DNA of 7,732 nt, taken from positions 1 through 7,732 of the forward strand of contig CALEEU010000096.1 in the NCBI GenBank assembly GCA_937875975.1, written 5' to 3'. The notes below the pieces were generated by a model. It was not told the DNA's origin. It did no database searches and worked only from the letters and a program-made list of their open reading frames with translations. This document shows, one piece after another, positions 1 through 6,702 of the stretch (positions within the stretch are counted from its first letter, which is position 1; each line of letters opens with the position of its first letter). The translations under genes and the position numbers were made by a program. The stretch comes from an uncultured Opitutia bacterium. Lineage in GTDB: Bacteria; Verrucomicrobiota; Verrucomicrobiia; Opitutales; UBA953.

Positions 1-23
1 TCGGCTCGTTCCTGCTTGGTCAT
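1..23 (-). CDS. Possible 5' end of a divergent gene, cut by the window edge
   Basis: The minus strand reads ATG at 23-21, then codons for M-T-K-Q-E-R-A up to the window edge. A short AAGG lies 7 bases before the ATG, the nearest thing to a ribosome binding site in this window. A start of the type MTKQERA is seen in several protein families, endonuclease III among them, but seven residues cannot identify a product. If the gene is real, it is divergent from gcvP and shares the control region at 24-201, which would make gcvP the first gene of its own transcript. Seven open codons are also easily found by chance. Confidence 0.3.
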
Positions 24-201
24 AAATCGACCTTGGGGATAGGCCAGACCTTGGCAACGCACCACCGCCCAAAGACTTATTCACAAGCCCTCGAATGGGT
101 TGCCAAACCTTATGCCGAAACCGTGATTCCCTAATACCGCCGCCCTCGCTTGGTGGGCGATTGCGAGACCCGTTTCCTCCTTCAAAACCTTTCCTACATC
201 C
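24..201. promoter_or_regulatory. Control region upstream of gcvP
   Basis: This stretch of 178 bases holds no convincing gene and should carry the gcvP promoter. I found no good -35/-10 pair: TTGGCA at 51-56 has only a poor -10 partner near 75-80. No glycine riboswitch could be recognised by eye. Two short repeats stand out. GACCTTGG occurs twice in direct orientation, at 29-36 and 47-54, and TTGGCAAC at 51-58 is matched by its complement GTTGCCAA at 99-106. Either could be a protein binding site, but repeats of this length are also expected by chance in a region this size. The last 30 bases before gcvP are pyrimidine-rich. Confidence 0.4.
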
Positions 202-3183
202 ATGGCCCAGCTGCCCTACGACCCGTCTAAAATCACCCGCGAACTCGCCCGCCATTATGTCGCAGCGACCGAAGCCGATATCCAGGCAATGTTCGCCGCC
301 ATCGGTGCCAAGGATTTCCCGGAGATGTATGCCCACATCGACGCCGCAGTGAAGTTCCCCGGCGTCCAGGATCTCCCTGACGAGCTGGAGTACCAGGCCC
401 TCGCGGATCGCATGGAGTCCCTTTCGAAAAAGAACTCGGTTAAGACCGCCTTCCTCGGCGACGGCCTCCAGGTCTACCGGACCCACGAGATCGTCGGCCA
501 CGTCTGCTCCATTCGCAACCTGACGACCTCCTACACGCCCTACCAGCCTGAGCGCTCCCAGGGCACGCTGATTACTCACTGGATCTACCAATCCACGCTC
601 GCCCAGCTGACCGGCTTTGAAGCCGTCAACTCCTCGCTCTACGAACGTGCCAGCGCCCTCTTCGAAGCCGCCGTCTGCGCCGTCCGCATGGGTGACGCCG
701 AAGCGAATACGGTACTCGTCGCCGCCAACCTTCTGCCTGGTGACCTCGAAGTCCTCCGCACGCACGTCGCGGACACGTCGGTGAAGCTCGAATTCCTCGC
801 AGCCGACGAAGACACCGGCCGCCTCACCGCCGCCGGTATCGCCGCCGCCTCCGCGCGCCTCGGCAAGCAACTCGCCGCCGTCATCTTCCCCCAAGTCAAC
901 GCCCTCGGCCTCCTTGAGGATGTCGACGCCCTGACCGACGCTTGCGCCGACGCCGGGGTGAAATCCATCGCAGTCATCGACCCGATGCTCCTCGCCACCG
1001 GCGGCCTCAAAGCCCCGGCCCAATACGGCCGCGCCGGCGCCAATATCCTCGTCGGCGAAGGCCAGCACCTCGCCATCGGCGCCAACTTCGGCGGCCCCGG
1101 CCTCGGCATCTTCGCCGTCCGCCACAACGCCGAGAAGAAGAATGAAGTCCGCGAGACCCCGGGACGCTTCGTCGGCAAGGCCAAGGACAACGCCGGCCGC
1201 GATTGCATCGTGATGGTGATGGCCACCCGCGAGCAGCACATCCGCAAGGACAAGGCCACGTCCAACATCTGCTCCAACCAGGCGTTCATCGCCACGATCG
1301 CTGGCGCTTCCATCCTCGCCCGCGGCGAGAAAGGCATGGCCGCCAGCTGCGTCGCCGGTCGCGACCACGCCCGCCGCGCCGCCGCCCAGTTGCATAACAT
1401 CCCCGGACTCAAGGTCTGCTACGCGAACCAGGCCTTCTGGAACGAGTTCAGCCTGATGCTCCCTGAGCCCGCCGCCGCCGTCATCGCCAAGGGACGCGCC
1501 GCCGGCCTGCATGTGGGCGTCGACATCACGGGCCGCACGCCCTGCCACTGCTCGCTGCTCAAGATCTCCTTCAGCGATCTCCAGACTGCTGCCGACACGG
1601 ATAAGCTCATCGCCTTCTTCGAAGCCCTCTATGGCAAATCCGCTGGCACGAAGACGCTCGCCGAGATTCCGGCCAAGCTACTCCGTCAGGGCGCCGTCGG
1701 CCTACCCTCCTTCTCTCTGGCCGAACTGAAGGCCTACTACTCGAAGCTCGGCGAACTCAACGTGTCACCGGATACGGGCTGCTTCCCGCTCGGTTCGTGC
1801 ACGATGAAGTACAACCCGCACATCAACGACTGGGCCGCCGGCCTGCCGGGCTTCACCGGACTTCATCCGCAGGCCCCGATTGAAGACGCGCAGGGCGCAC
1901 TGGAACTCCTCTGGCAGACGCAGGAATGGTTCCGCAAGATCACTGGCCTCGCCGGTCTGACCACCCAGCCCGTTGCTGGCGCCCAAGGCGAACTCGTTGG
2001 ACTCAAACTCTTCCAGGCCTACCACCGCCACCACGGCCAGCACCGCGACATCATCCTGATCCCGTCCTCGGCCCACGGCACGAACTTCGCCACGGCCACC
2101 ACCGCCGGCTACGCCACCAAGCGTAACCCCGACGGCTCGCCCTCGGGTATCATGCTTCTGAAGTCCGCCCCTGACGGACGCGTCGACCAGACCGACTTCG
2201 ATGCGAAGATTGCTGAGTTCGGACCGCGCATCGCGGGCATGATGGTGACCAATCCGAACACCTCCGGCGTCTTCGAGACCGACTTCCAGAAGATGGCCTC
2301 AGAGATTCACCGTGTCGGCGGCCTCGTCTACATGGATGGTGCCAATATGAACGCCATCGCCGGCTGGGTGAACCTCGGCGCCCTCGGCGTCGACGCGGTC
2401 CACAACAACCTCCACAAGACCTGGACCGTCCCGCATGGCGGCGGCGGCCCTGGCGACGGCATCGTGGCCGTCTCCGAACGCCTCGTCGACTTCCTCCCGG
2501 GATTCCAGATCGCCAAGCAGGGCGACGTTTACGTGCCGGTCAAACCGAAGCATAGCATCGGCTCGTTCCACCGCCACTGGGGCAACTTCGCCCACAAGGT
2601 GCGCGTCTACACCTACCTGCAACGCCTCGGCAAGGAAGGCGTCCGCCGCATGTCCGCGATGTCCGTACTCTCCAGCCGCTACCTCTTCTCGAAGCTCGGC
2701 AAGTCCTTCCCTTCGCTCCCCGCGGCGGCCGACGGCGTGCCGCGCATGCATGAGTTCATCATCACGCTCACCGAAGAGGACTTCAAACGCATCGAGGCCT
2801 CGGGCATCCCGCGTGCGAGCATCATTGGCCGCGTCGGCAAACTGTTCCTCGACTTTGGCTTCCACGCCCCGACGGTCGCCTTCCCCGAGGTCTTCGGCCT
2901 GATGATTGAGCCGACGGAATCCTACACGAAGGACGAGCTCGATCGCTTCGCGGAAGTCGTGCTGGCCATCGGCGACCTCATCCGCACCAACCCGGAAGTC
3001 CTTAAATCGACCCCGCGCTTTACGCCGGTGGATCGCGTCGATGAAGTCGCCGCCAACCGTAACCTCGTGCTCAGCGAACACCTCACGGCCCTCCCGCTGA
3101 TCAACGAGAACCGCCTCTCACCCGTCCTGCTCAACGCGATGCCCGTCGCCGAGATCAAGCAGCGCGTGCTGGCGACGGTCTGA
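202..3183 (+). CDS. gcvP: Glycine dehydrogenase (decarboxylating), P-protein, GcvPA and GcvPB fused
   Basis: This is the PLP-dependent P-protein of the cytoplasmic glycine cleavage system. It decarboxylates glycine and passes the aminomethyl group to the lipoyl arm of GcvH. Residues about 14-475 match the GcvPA subunit: YTPYQPERSQG at 111-121, then the PGRFVGKAKD and REQHIRKDKATSNIC blocks at about 320-357. Residues about 485-985 match GcvPB: PLGSCTMKYNP at 529-539, SAHGTN at 623-628, TNPNT at 683-687, DGANMNAI at 712-719 and NLHKTWTVPHGGGGPG at 736-751. K739 is the expected PLP lysine. The KYNP and KHSIGSFHRHWGNF forms are those of separate PA/PB enzymes, not of the single long chain of E. 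coli (957 residues), so this looks like a true subunit fusion. ATG at 202 is the only usable start, because an in-frame TGA lies at 124-126 with no ATG, GTG or TTG between. No Shine-Dalgarno is present. gcvT and gcvH are not in the window. Confidence 0.97.
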   Translation: MAQLPYDPSKITRELARHYVAATEADIQAMFAAIGAKDFPEMYAHIDAAVKFPGVQDLPDELEYQALADRMESLSKKNSVKTAFLGDGLQVYRTHEIVGHVCSIRNLTTSYTPYQPERSQGTLITHWIYQSTLAQLTGFEAVNSSLYERASALFEAAVCAVRMGDAEANTVLVAANLLPGDLEVLRTHVADTSVKLEFLAADEDTGRLTAAGIAAASARLGKQLAAVIFPQVNALGLLEDVDALTDACADAGVKSIAVIDPMLLATGGLKAPAQYGRAGANILVGEGQHLAIGANFGGPGLGIFAVRHNAEKKNEVRETPGRFVGKAKDNAGRDCIVMVMATREQHIRKDKATSNICSNQAFIATIAGASILARGEKGMAASCVAGRDHARRAAAQLHNIPGLKVCYANQAFWNEFSLMLPEPAAAVIAKGRAAGLHVGVDITGRTPCHCSLLKISFSDLQTAADTDKLIAFFEALYGKSAGTKTLAEIPAKLLRQGAVGLPSFSLAELKAYYSKLGELNVSPDTGCFPLGSCTMKYNPHINDWAAGLPGFTGLHPQAPIEDAQGALELLWQTQEWFRKITGLAGLTTQPVAGAQGELVGLKLFQAYHRHHGQHRDIILIPSSAHGTNFATATTAGYATKRNPDGSPSGIMLLKSAPDGRVDQTDFDAKIAEFGPRIAGMMVTNPNTSGVFETDFQKMASEIHRVGGLVYMDGANMNAIAGWVNLGALGVDAVHNNLHKTWTVPHGGGGPGDGIVAVSERLVDFLPGFQIAKQGDVYVPVKPKHSIGSFHRHWGNFAHKVRVYTYLQRLGKEGVRRMSAMSVLSSRYLFSKLGKSFPSLPAAADGVPRMHEFIITLTEEDFKRIEASGIPRASIIGRVGKLFLDFGFHAPTVAFPEVFGLMIEPTESYTKDELDRFAEVVLAIGDLIRTNPEVLKSTPRFTPVDRVDEVAANRNLVLSEHLTALPLINENRLSPVLLNAMPVAEIKQRVLATV
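3143..3178. terminator. Possible stem-loop terminator inside the end of gcvP
   Basis: CCGTCGCC at 3143-3150 pairs perfectly with GGCGACGG at 3171-3178. The 20-base interval can fold further through AGCA (3158-3161) and TGCT (3167-3170) around a 5-base loop. The stem ends five bases before the last base of the gcvP stop codon and also lies just past the stop of the convergent kinase gene, so it could act on both transcripts. Neither side is followed by a run of T, so it is not a standard intrinsic terminator, and GC-rich coding sequence produces such stems by chance. It is listed because the convergent genes leave no other room for a terminator. Confidence 0.3.
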
Positions 3184-4641
3184 TCAGGCTTTCGGCAGAC
3201 GGACGACGAAGACGGTTCCCTTGCCGACCTCGCTGGTCACGGCGATGGTGCCGCCATGGGCTTCGACAGTCTGCTTGACGATTGCGAGACCGAGGCCGGC
3301 GCCGCCGGTATGCCGGGAGCGCGAGGTATCAACCCGACGGAACCGCTCGAAGATGCCCCCTAGGCTCTCCGGAGCGATACCGCGTCCGTCATCGGCCACG
3401 CGCAACTCGGAGCATCCGTCGACGACACCAGTCGTCACGGTGACGGTCACGCCGGACTCGTTATGCAGGATGGCGTTGATGGAAAGATTGAGGATGACGC
3501 GTCCGAGACGGCCAGCGTCGCCGACCACGGGGGCGCCTTCGAGGTGTGAAACGAGTGTGGCGCCATGCTCGCGGGCGACCCGGCCCAGCAAGGCGACGGA
3601 TTCATCGGCGAGGTCCGCGAGGTCGCAGGCATCCTGCGCAACGGGTCGACCGGCATCGCCGTGGGCGAGCTCAAGTAAAGCGTCGGAAATAGATTTCATC
3701 CGCAGGGCGGACTGCTTGATGGTCTCGAGCGTGGCGCGATATTCCTCGGGCGTGCGCTCCTGACGCAAGGCGCCTTGGCTGTCCGAGAGAATGACCGTGA
3801 GCGGCGTCCGTAGCTCATGCGAGGCGTCGGCGGTGAACTGCGCCATATGTTCGCGAGCGGCGTTCATTTTGCCAAAGGTATCATTGAGCACCACGGCTAG
3901 GCGGCCGAGCTCACTCTCGGTATCCTCGACGTCAATCTTCCGGCCGAAGTCGCCGGCGGCGATGCCTTCGGCGTCCGCCGCAATCCGATCGATAGGCTTG
4001 AGTGAACGACCGGCCAGCACCCAGCCGATACCGCAGCCGACGAATACGACGGCGAAACCGGCGAGCGTCAGACTCCGGGCGAGATCGGCGAGGGCGGCGT
4101 CCAGCTGCAAAGTCGGACTGCCGAACATGACGAGATTACGGCCTGGCGGACGATGGAGCAGGACCCGATGGCCAGGCAAGGTGACCATGAGGTCTTGCGG
4201 GCGGGCCGGGGTGTCATCCGCGTTCGTCGCCAGTTCGGCCAAGGCTTGGGCGGTCAGTTCCGGTTCAGCCGGCGCGTTGGCGGAACGATAGAGTGACTTT
4301 CCTTCGAGATCGACGACCTGGACCCAGACGCCGGTTCCGGCGATCTCGACCAAGGCTGTCTTCGCCTTCGTCGCGCGTTGCTCTGGGTTTTCCACCCTGG
4401 CGGCGACCTTGGCGTTCGGTCGCGCAGCGGGCGCGGGACTGCGCGGGCCGGCGACGCCTGGGACGACCTCGTTGAGCGGGCCCATGCCACGGGTCATCTC
4501 TCGGCGGAGGCGCAGGTCGAGTTCCTGGAGCCAGGCCTGATTCTCGTGCCGGTAGAACGCAACAAGGAGTACGGAGGCCGTAGCCGCGAGCAGGCCGAAA
4601 TTCCAAGCCAAGATCCGCCAGCGGATGGAATGAAAAATCAT
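3184..4641 (-). CDS. Two-component sensor histidine kinase, OmpR-partner type
   Basis: This 485-residue inner-membrane kinase senses an unknown signal and should phosphorylate the regulator encoded just upstream. Membrane segment 1 is at about 10-30. A periplasmic domain of about 160 residues follows, with a Pro/Ala-rich stretch at 61-80. Membrane segment 2 is at about 192-211. A HAMP linker spans about 212-265, and the dimerisation and phosphoacceptor helix contains FTADASHELRTPL with H275. The ATPase domain shows the N box (NLSINA, 385-390), G1 (DDGRG, 417-421), the F box (FERF, 431-434) and G2 (GGAGLGL, 446-452). All catalytic motifs look intact. The ATG overlaps the regulator's stop codon as ATGA, and the absence of a ribosome binding site suggests translational coupling. 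Its stop codon touches that of gcvP. The sensor domain gives no clue to the ligand; broad resemblance is to QseC/PmrB/CusS-like kinases. Confidence 0.95.
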   Translation of the reverse strand: MIFHSIRWRILAWNFGLLAATASVLLVAFYRHENQAWLQELDLRLRREMTRGMGPLNEVVPGVAGPRSPAPAARPNAKVAARVENPEQRATKAKTALVEIAGTGVWVQVVDLEGKSLYRSANAPAEPELTAQALAELATNADDTPARPQDLMVTLPGHRVLLHRPPGRNLVMFGSPTLQLDAALADLARSLTLAGFAVVFVGCGIGWVLAGRSLKPIDRIAADAEGIAAGDFGRKIDVEDTESELGRLAVVLNDTFGKMNAAREHMAQFTADASHELRTPLTVILSDSQGALRQERTPEEYRATLETIKQSALRMKSISDALLELAHGDAGRPVAQDACDLADLADESVALLGRVAREHGATLVSHLEGAPVVGDAGRLGRVILNLSINAILHNESGVTVTVTTGVVDGCSELRVADDGRGIAPESLGGIFERFRRVDTSRSRHTGGAGLGLAIVKQTVEAHGGTIAVTSEVGKGTVFVVRLPKA

Positions 4642-5315
4642 GGCTGGGCGGGAGCCTTCGGGGCCGCCTCGATGACGTAGCCCAATCCCCGACGCGTCTT
4701 GATGAGGTCAGCGCCTAGTTTGCGGCGCAGGTTGCAGACGTGCACTTCCAGCAGATTCGAAAGCGTATCCTCATTCTCGTCGAAGAGGTGTTCGTAGAGT
4801 TCAGCGCGAGGCACCACGGCACCGCGACGATGGGCGAGGTATTCCAGGAGGCCGTATTCCCGGCCAGTGACGGGCTCGTCCTTACCATCCTTCGTCACGC
4901 GGCGGGCGGCCGTGTCGATGACGATACCGCCAAGGGAGATGACCGCCGCGGCCGAGCTATGATTCCGACGCACGAGCGCGCGGAGGCGGGCGAGCAGCTC
5001 CTGCTGCACAAAAGGCTTTGAGACGTAGTCGTCAGCACCGAGGTCGAGACCCGCGACGCGATCATCGACTGAGTTACGGGCGGTCAGCATCATGACGGGA
5101 GTCCGCTTGGTGTGGCGGAGGCGGCGCAGCATCTCACGGCCGTCCATCACCGGCATGAGGTAATCGAGCACGATCGCGTCGTAATCACACTCCATCGCCT
5201 TATGGAGACCTTCCTCGCCGTTGGCGGCACCATCCGCGGCGTAGCCCTCTTCGCGGAGGAGCTTAAGCAGTCCGTTCCGCAAGGGGGCTTCATCTTCGAC
5301 AATCAGGAGGCGCAT
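4638..5315 (-). CDS. OmpR/PhoB-family response regulator
   Basis: This 225-residue DNA-binding regulator is the partner of the kinase that follows it. The receiver domain spans residues 1-115. It has the acidic pocket E7-D8-E9, phosphoacceptor D51 in the VLDYLMPVMDG context, T78 (LTAR) and K100 (SKPF). A C-terminal winged helix follows at about 125-218, with a recognition-helix region around SNLLEVHVCNLRRKLG and the final RRGLGYVIE hairpin. The length is normal for the family. ATG at 5315 is the only plausible start: an in-frame TAG lies 21 bases upstream, and the first residues MRLLIVEDE are typical. There is no Shine-Dalgarno. A promoter with phased TTAA repeats lies just upstream, which fits self-regulation. 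The target genes are unknown; the adjacent transporter is one candidate by position only. Confidence 0.96.
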   Translation of the reverse strand: MRLLIVEDEAPLRNGLLKLLREEGYAADGAANGEEGLHKAMECDYDAIVLDYLMPVMDGREMLRRLRHTKRTPVMMLTARNSVDDRVAGLDLGADDYVSKPFVQQELLARLRALVRRNHSSAAAVISLGGIVIDTAARRVTKDGKDEPVTGREYGLLEYLAHRRGAVVPRAELYEHLFDENEDTLSNLLEVHVCNLRRKLGADLIKTRRGLGYVIEAAPKAPAQP

Positions 5316-5330
5316 CGGGTCTGGTCCAAT

Positions 5331-5364
5331 ATTCTACCCTAACCGCCCTTAATCCAAGATTAAG
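5331..5364 (-). promoter_or_regulatory. Promoter and likely OmpR-type binding site of the two-component operon
   Basis: On the minus strand a -10 box TAGAAT (5336-5331, 5 of 6 to consensus) stands about 16 bases before the regulator ATG. A poor -35 (TTGGAT, 15-base spacer) is overlapped by CTTAATC-TTG-GATTAAG at 5364-5348, a perfect 7-bp inverted repeat. The same bases can be read as direct repeats TTAAT, TTAAG and TTAGG, at 5363, 5352 and 5342, about 11 and 10 bases apart. OmpR-family regulators often bind tandem half-sites with 10-11 base phasing over a weak -35; PmrA/QseB boxes are of the type YTTAAK-N5-YTTAAK. This arrangement suggests activation of the operon by its own regulator, which is inference. 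An AT-rich stem with no T-run argues against a terminator for the upstream transporter gene. Confidence 0.5.
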
Positions 5365-5377
5365 AAGCGAGCCGTAC

Positions 5378-6646
5378 TTACTCGGCCTTGATGAACCTAC
5401 CTCGGGAAATCGCCGCGTAGGCTCCGCAGATAATGGCCGTCGCGCCGCAGATCCAGAAAACCTCCCCCGAGCTGACCTGGAAGGCCTCCCGGGCGACCCA
5501 TTGGACGACAGCGGCGAAAAGGATCCCGATGAAGCTCAGGCTGCTCACCGCACCCTGCACCGAGCCTTTGTCCTCAGGCGCGGGACGATGCTGGATGACG
5601 GAGACAATCGGGACAATGAACAAGCCGGCGGAGAAGCCTAAGGCGGCCATGCAGATACCGAACGTCCCGGCCGTGACACCCTCCATGCCCATCGGCACGG
5701 TGCTCAGGGCCAGACCGAGCGCGCCGATCGGCACGAGGCGATATTCGATGTGACCACGGGAAGCATAACCCGCAACGACGCTGCCGAAGCCGATGCCGAG
5801 CGCCAACCAAACGTTCATCAGGCTGTTATCGGTGTCGCTGAGATTCAAGACGCCCCGCCCGAAGACCACCACGTTCATCATCACCAAGGCCGAGATGAAA
5901 TAGAAGCCGGTGTTACCCCAGCACGCGCGCCAGAGGTCGCGATCCTGTTTGATGATCATGAGCTGTCGCCAGAGGTTGGTGACGGGATTAATACGGACGG
6001 GGCAAGTCGGGTTAGCGGCAGGGACCGGCGTGATCTGCCGGCTGAGCAACCAGCCGAGAAAAGCGATGCCCATCAAGATCGGACCGGCAATCCACTCGAG
6101 CCCCTTGGTCTCGCACCCCTTCAAGGCATCTGAGAAGAGCCCGGCGGCCACCGTACCGAGGATGACACCGAGGAAGGTCAGCAGGGCGAGGATACCGTTA
6201 CCCCAAGACAGTTTCTCGTGGGGCAGGATTTCGGGCAAGATGCCATATTTGGACGGAGCGAAGATGGCGCTATGACAACCCATCAGGAAGACGGCCGCGA
6301 GATTCAGCACTAAGTTTCCGGTCGCCAGGGCGAGCCCAGCGAACGCCATGATACCCATTTCCGCGACCTTCACATTGACCATCACGCGTTGCTTGCTGTT
6401 ACGGTCCGCCAGCCAGCCCCCCAGCATCGCGAAGAGGATGAACGGCGCCGAGAAGACGGCCGTCACCAAGGAGACCATCCGATCCTGCGAGCCTCCTCCG
6501 GCGGAAGCGGCGGCACTGGTCATGAGGACCAAGATGATGAGCTGCTTGAGCGCATTGTCGCTGAAAGCATTCTGGAATTGCGTCCCCATCAGGCACCAGA
6601 AGCCACGCTTCCAGCCGGTTGCCGAGGAAACAGGGGGTGGGGCCAT
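5378..6646 (-). CDS. MFS transporter, lysophospholipid transporter (LplT/Aas N-domain) type
   Basis: This 422-residue integral membrane protein has about twelve hydrophobic segments in two sets of six, split by a hydrophilic loop at about 203-240. Family signs are GTQFQNAFSDNALKQL at 21-36, the MFS motif A version GGWLADRNSKQRVMV at 76-90, and APSKYGILPEIL at 130-141. The last corresponds to the PIKYGILP block of LplT and of the N-terminal domain of Aas-type fusions, which move lysophospholipids across the inner membrane for re-acylation. Here the acyltransferase and acyl-ACP synthetase parts are absent and no such gene is adjacent, so the substrate is inferred from family only. ATG at 6646 is fixed by an in-frame TGA three codons upstream, with no Shine-Dalgarno. 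The start codon lies in a hairpin loop. The gene is 56 bases after metF and 62 bases before the response regulator. Confidence 0.85.
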   Translation of the reverse strand: MAPPPVSSATGWKRGFWCLMGTQFQNAFSDNALKQLIILVLMTSAAASAGGGSQDRMVSLVTAVFSAPFILFAMLGGWLADRNSKQRVMVNVKVAEMGIMAFAGLALATGNLVLNLAAVFLMGCHSAIFAPSKYGILPEILPHEKLSWGNGILALLTFLGVILGTVAAGLFSDALKGCETKGLEWIAGPILMGIAFLGWLLSRQITPVPAANPTCPVRINPVTNLWRQLMIIKQDRDLWRACWGNTGFYFISALVMMNVVVFGRGVLNLSDTDNSLMNVWLALGIGFGSVVAGYASRGHIEYRLVPIGALGLALSTVPMGMEGVTAGTFGICMAALGFSAGLFIVPIVSVIQHRPAPEDKGSVQGAVSSLSFIGILFAAVVQWVAREAFQVSSGEVFWICGATAIICGAYAAISRGRFIKAE

Positions 6647-6652
6647 GCCCCA
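6638..6652 (-). promoter_or_regulatory. Hairpin with the transporter start codon in its loop
   Basis: The minus strand reads TGGGGC-ATG-GCCCCA, a perfect 6-bp inverted repeat around a 3-base loop that is exactly the start codon of the transporter gene. The stem has five GC pairs and one AT pair. The only G-rich bases near a ribosome-binding position, GGGG, are in the 5' arm. In mRNA this fold would hide the initiation site. Whether it forms in vivo or is used for control is inference. Confidence 0.45.
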
Positions 6653-6702
6653 TCACACGTCCGACGGCGTCTCTTTACAAACCTATTGAAGGAACGGCCG
6701 AC

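Noticed and set aside
3..134. Plus-strand open frame from the left edge ending in TAA at 132-134, as a possible end of an upstream gene
   Set aside because: The 43 residues match nothing I know, and third-position GC (about 58%) is lower than in the real genes here. A divergent start at 23 explains the edge at least as well. It remains undecided without more sequence.
24..201. Glycine riboswitch before gcvP
   Set aside because: I looked for the conserved GGAGAG-type and CTC-ACCG-type blocks of the glycine aptamer and did not find them; the region is also short for a tandem aptamer. A covariance-model search would settle it.
81..203. Minus-strand 40-codon open frame starting in the CCATGG at the gcvP start
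   Set aside because: It is short, overlaps the gcvP promoter region and uses codons rare in the window's genes (TTA, ATA). Its ATG comes only from the symmetry of CCATGG. There is no supporting motif.
639..1412. Long open frame (257 codons) antisense to gcvP
   Set aside because: It lies wholly inside gcvP, whose protein is clearly conserved. The translation is low-complexity Ala/Arg/Ser-rich, typical of the shadow of GC-rich codons.
2299..3081. Open frame of 260 codons antisense to the GcvPB half
   Set aside because: It is the same kind of codon shadow, with no family motif, no plausible start signal and full overlap with conserved coding sequence.
5348..5364. Intrinsic terminator of the transporter gene
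   Set aside because: The inverted repeat is AT-rich with a 3-base loop and is followed by GGGCGG with no T-run, so it fits a protein binding site better.
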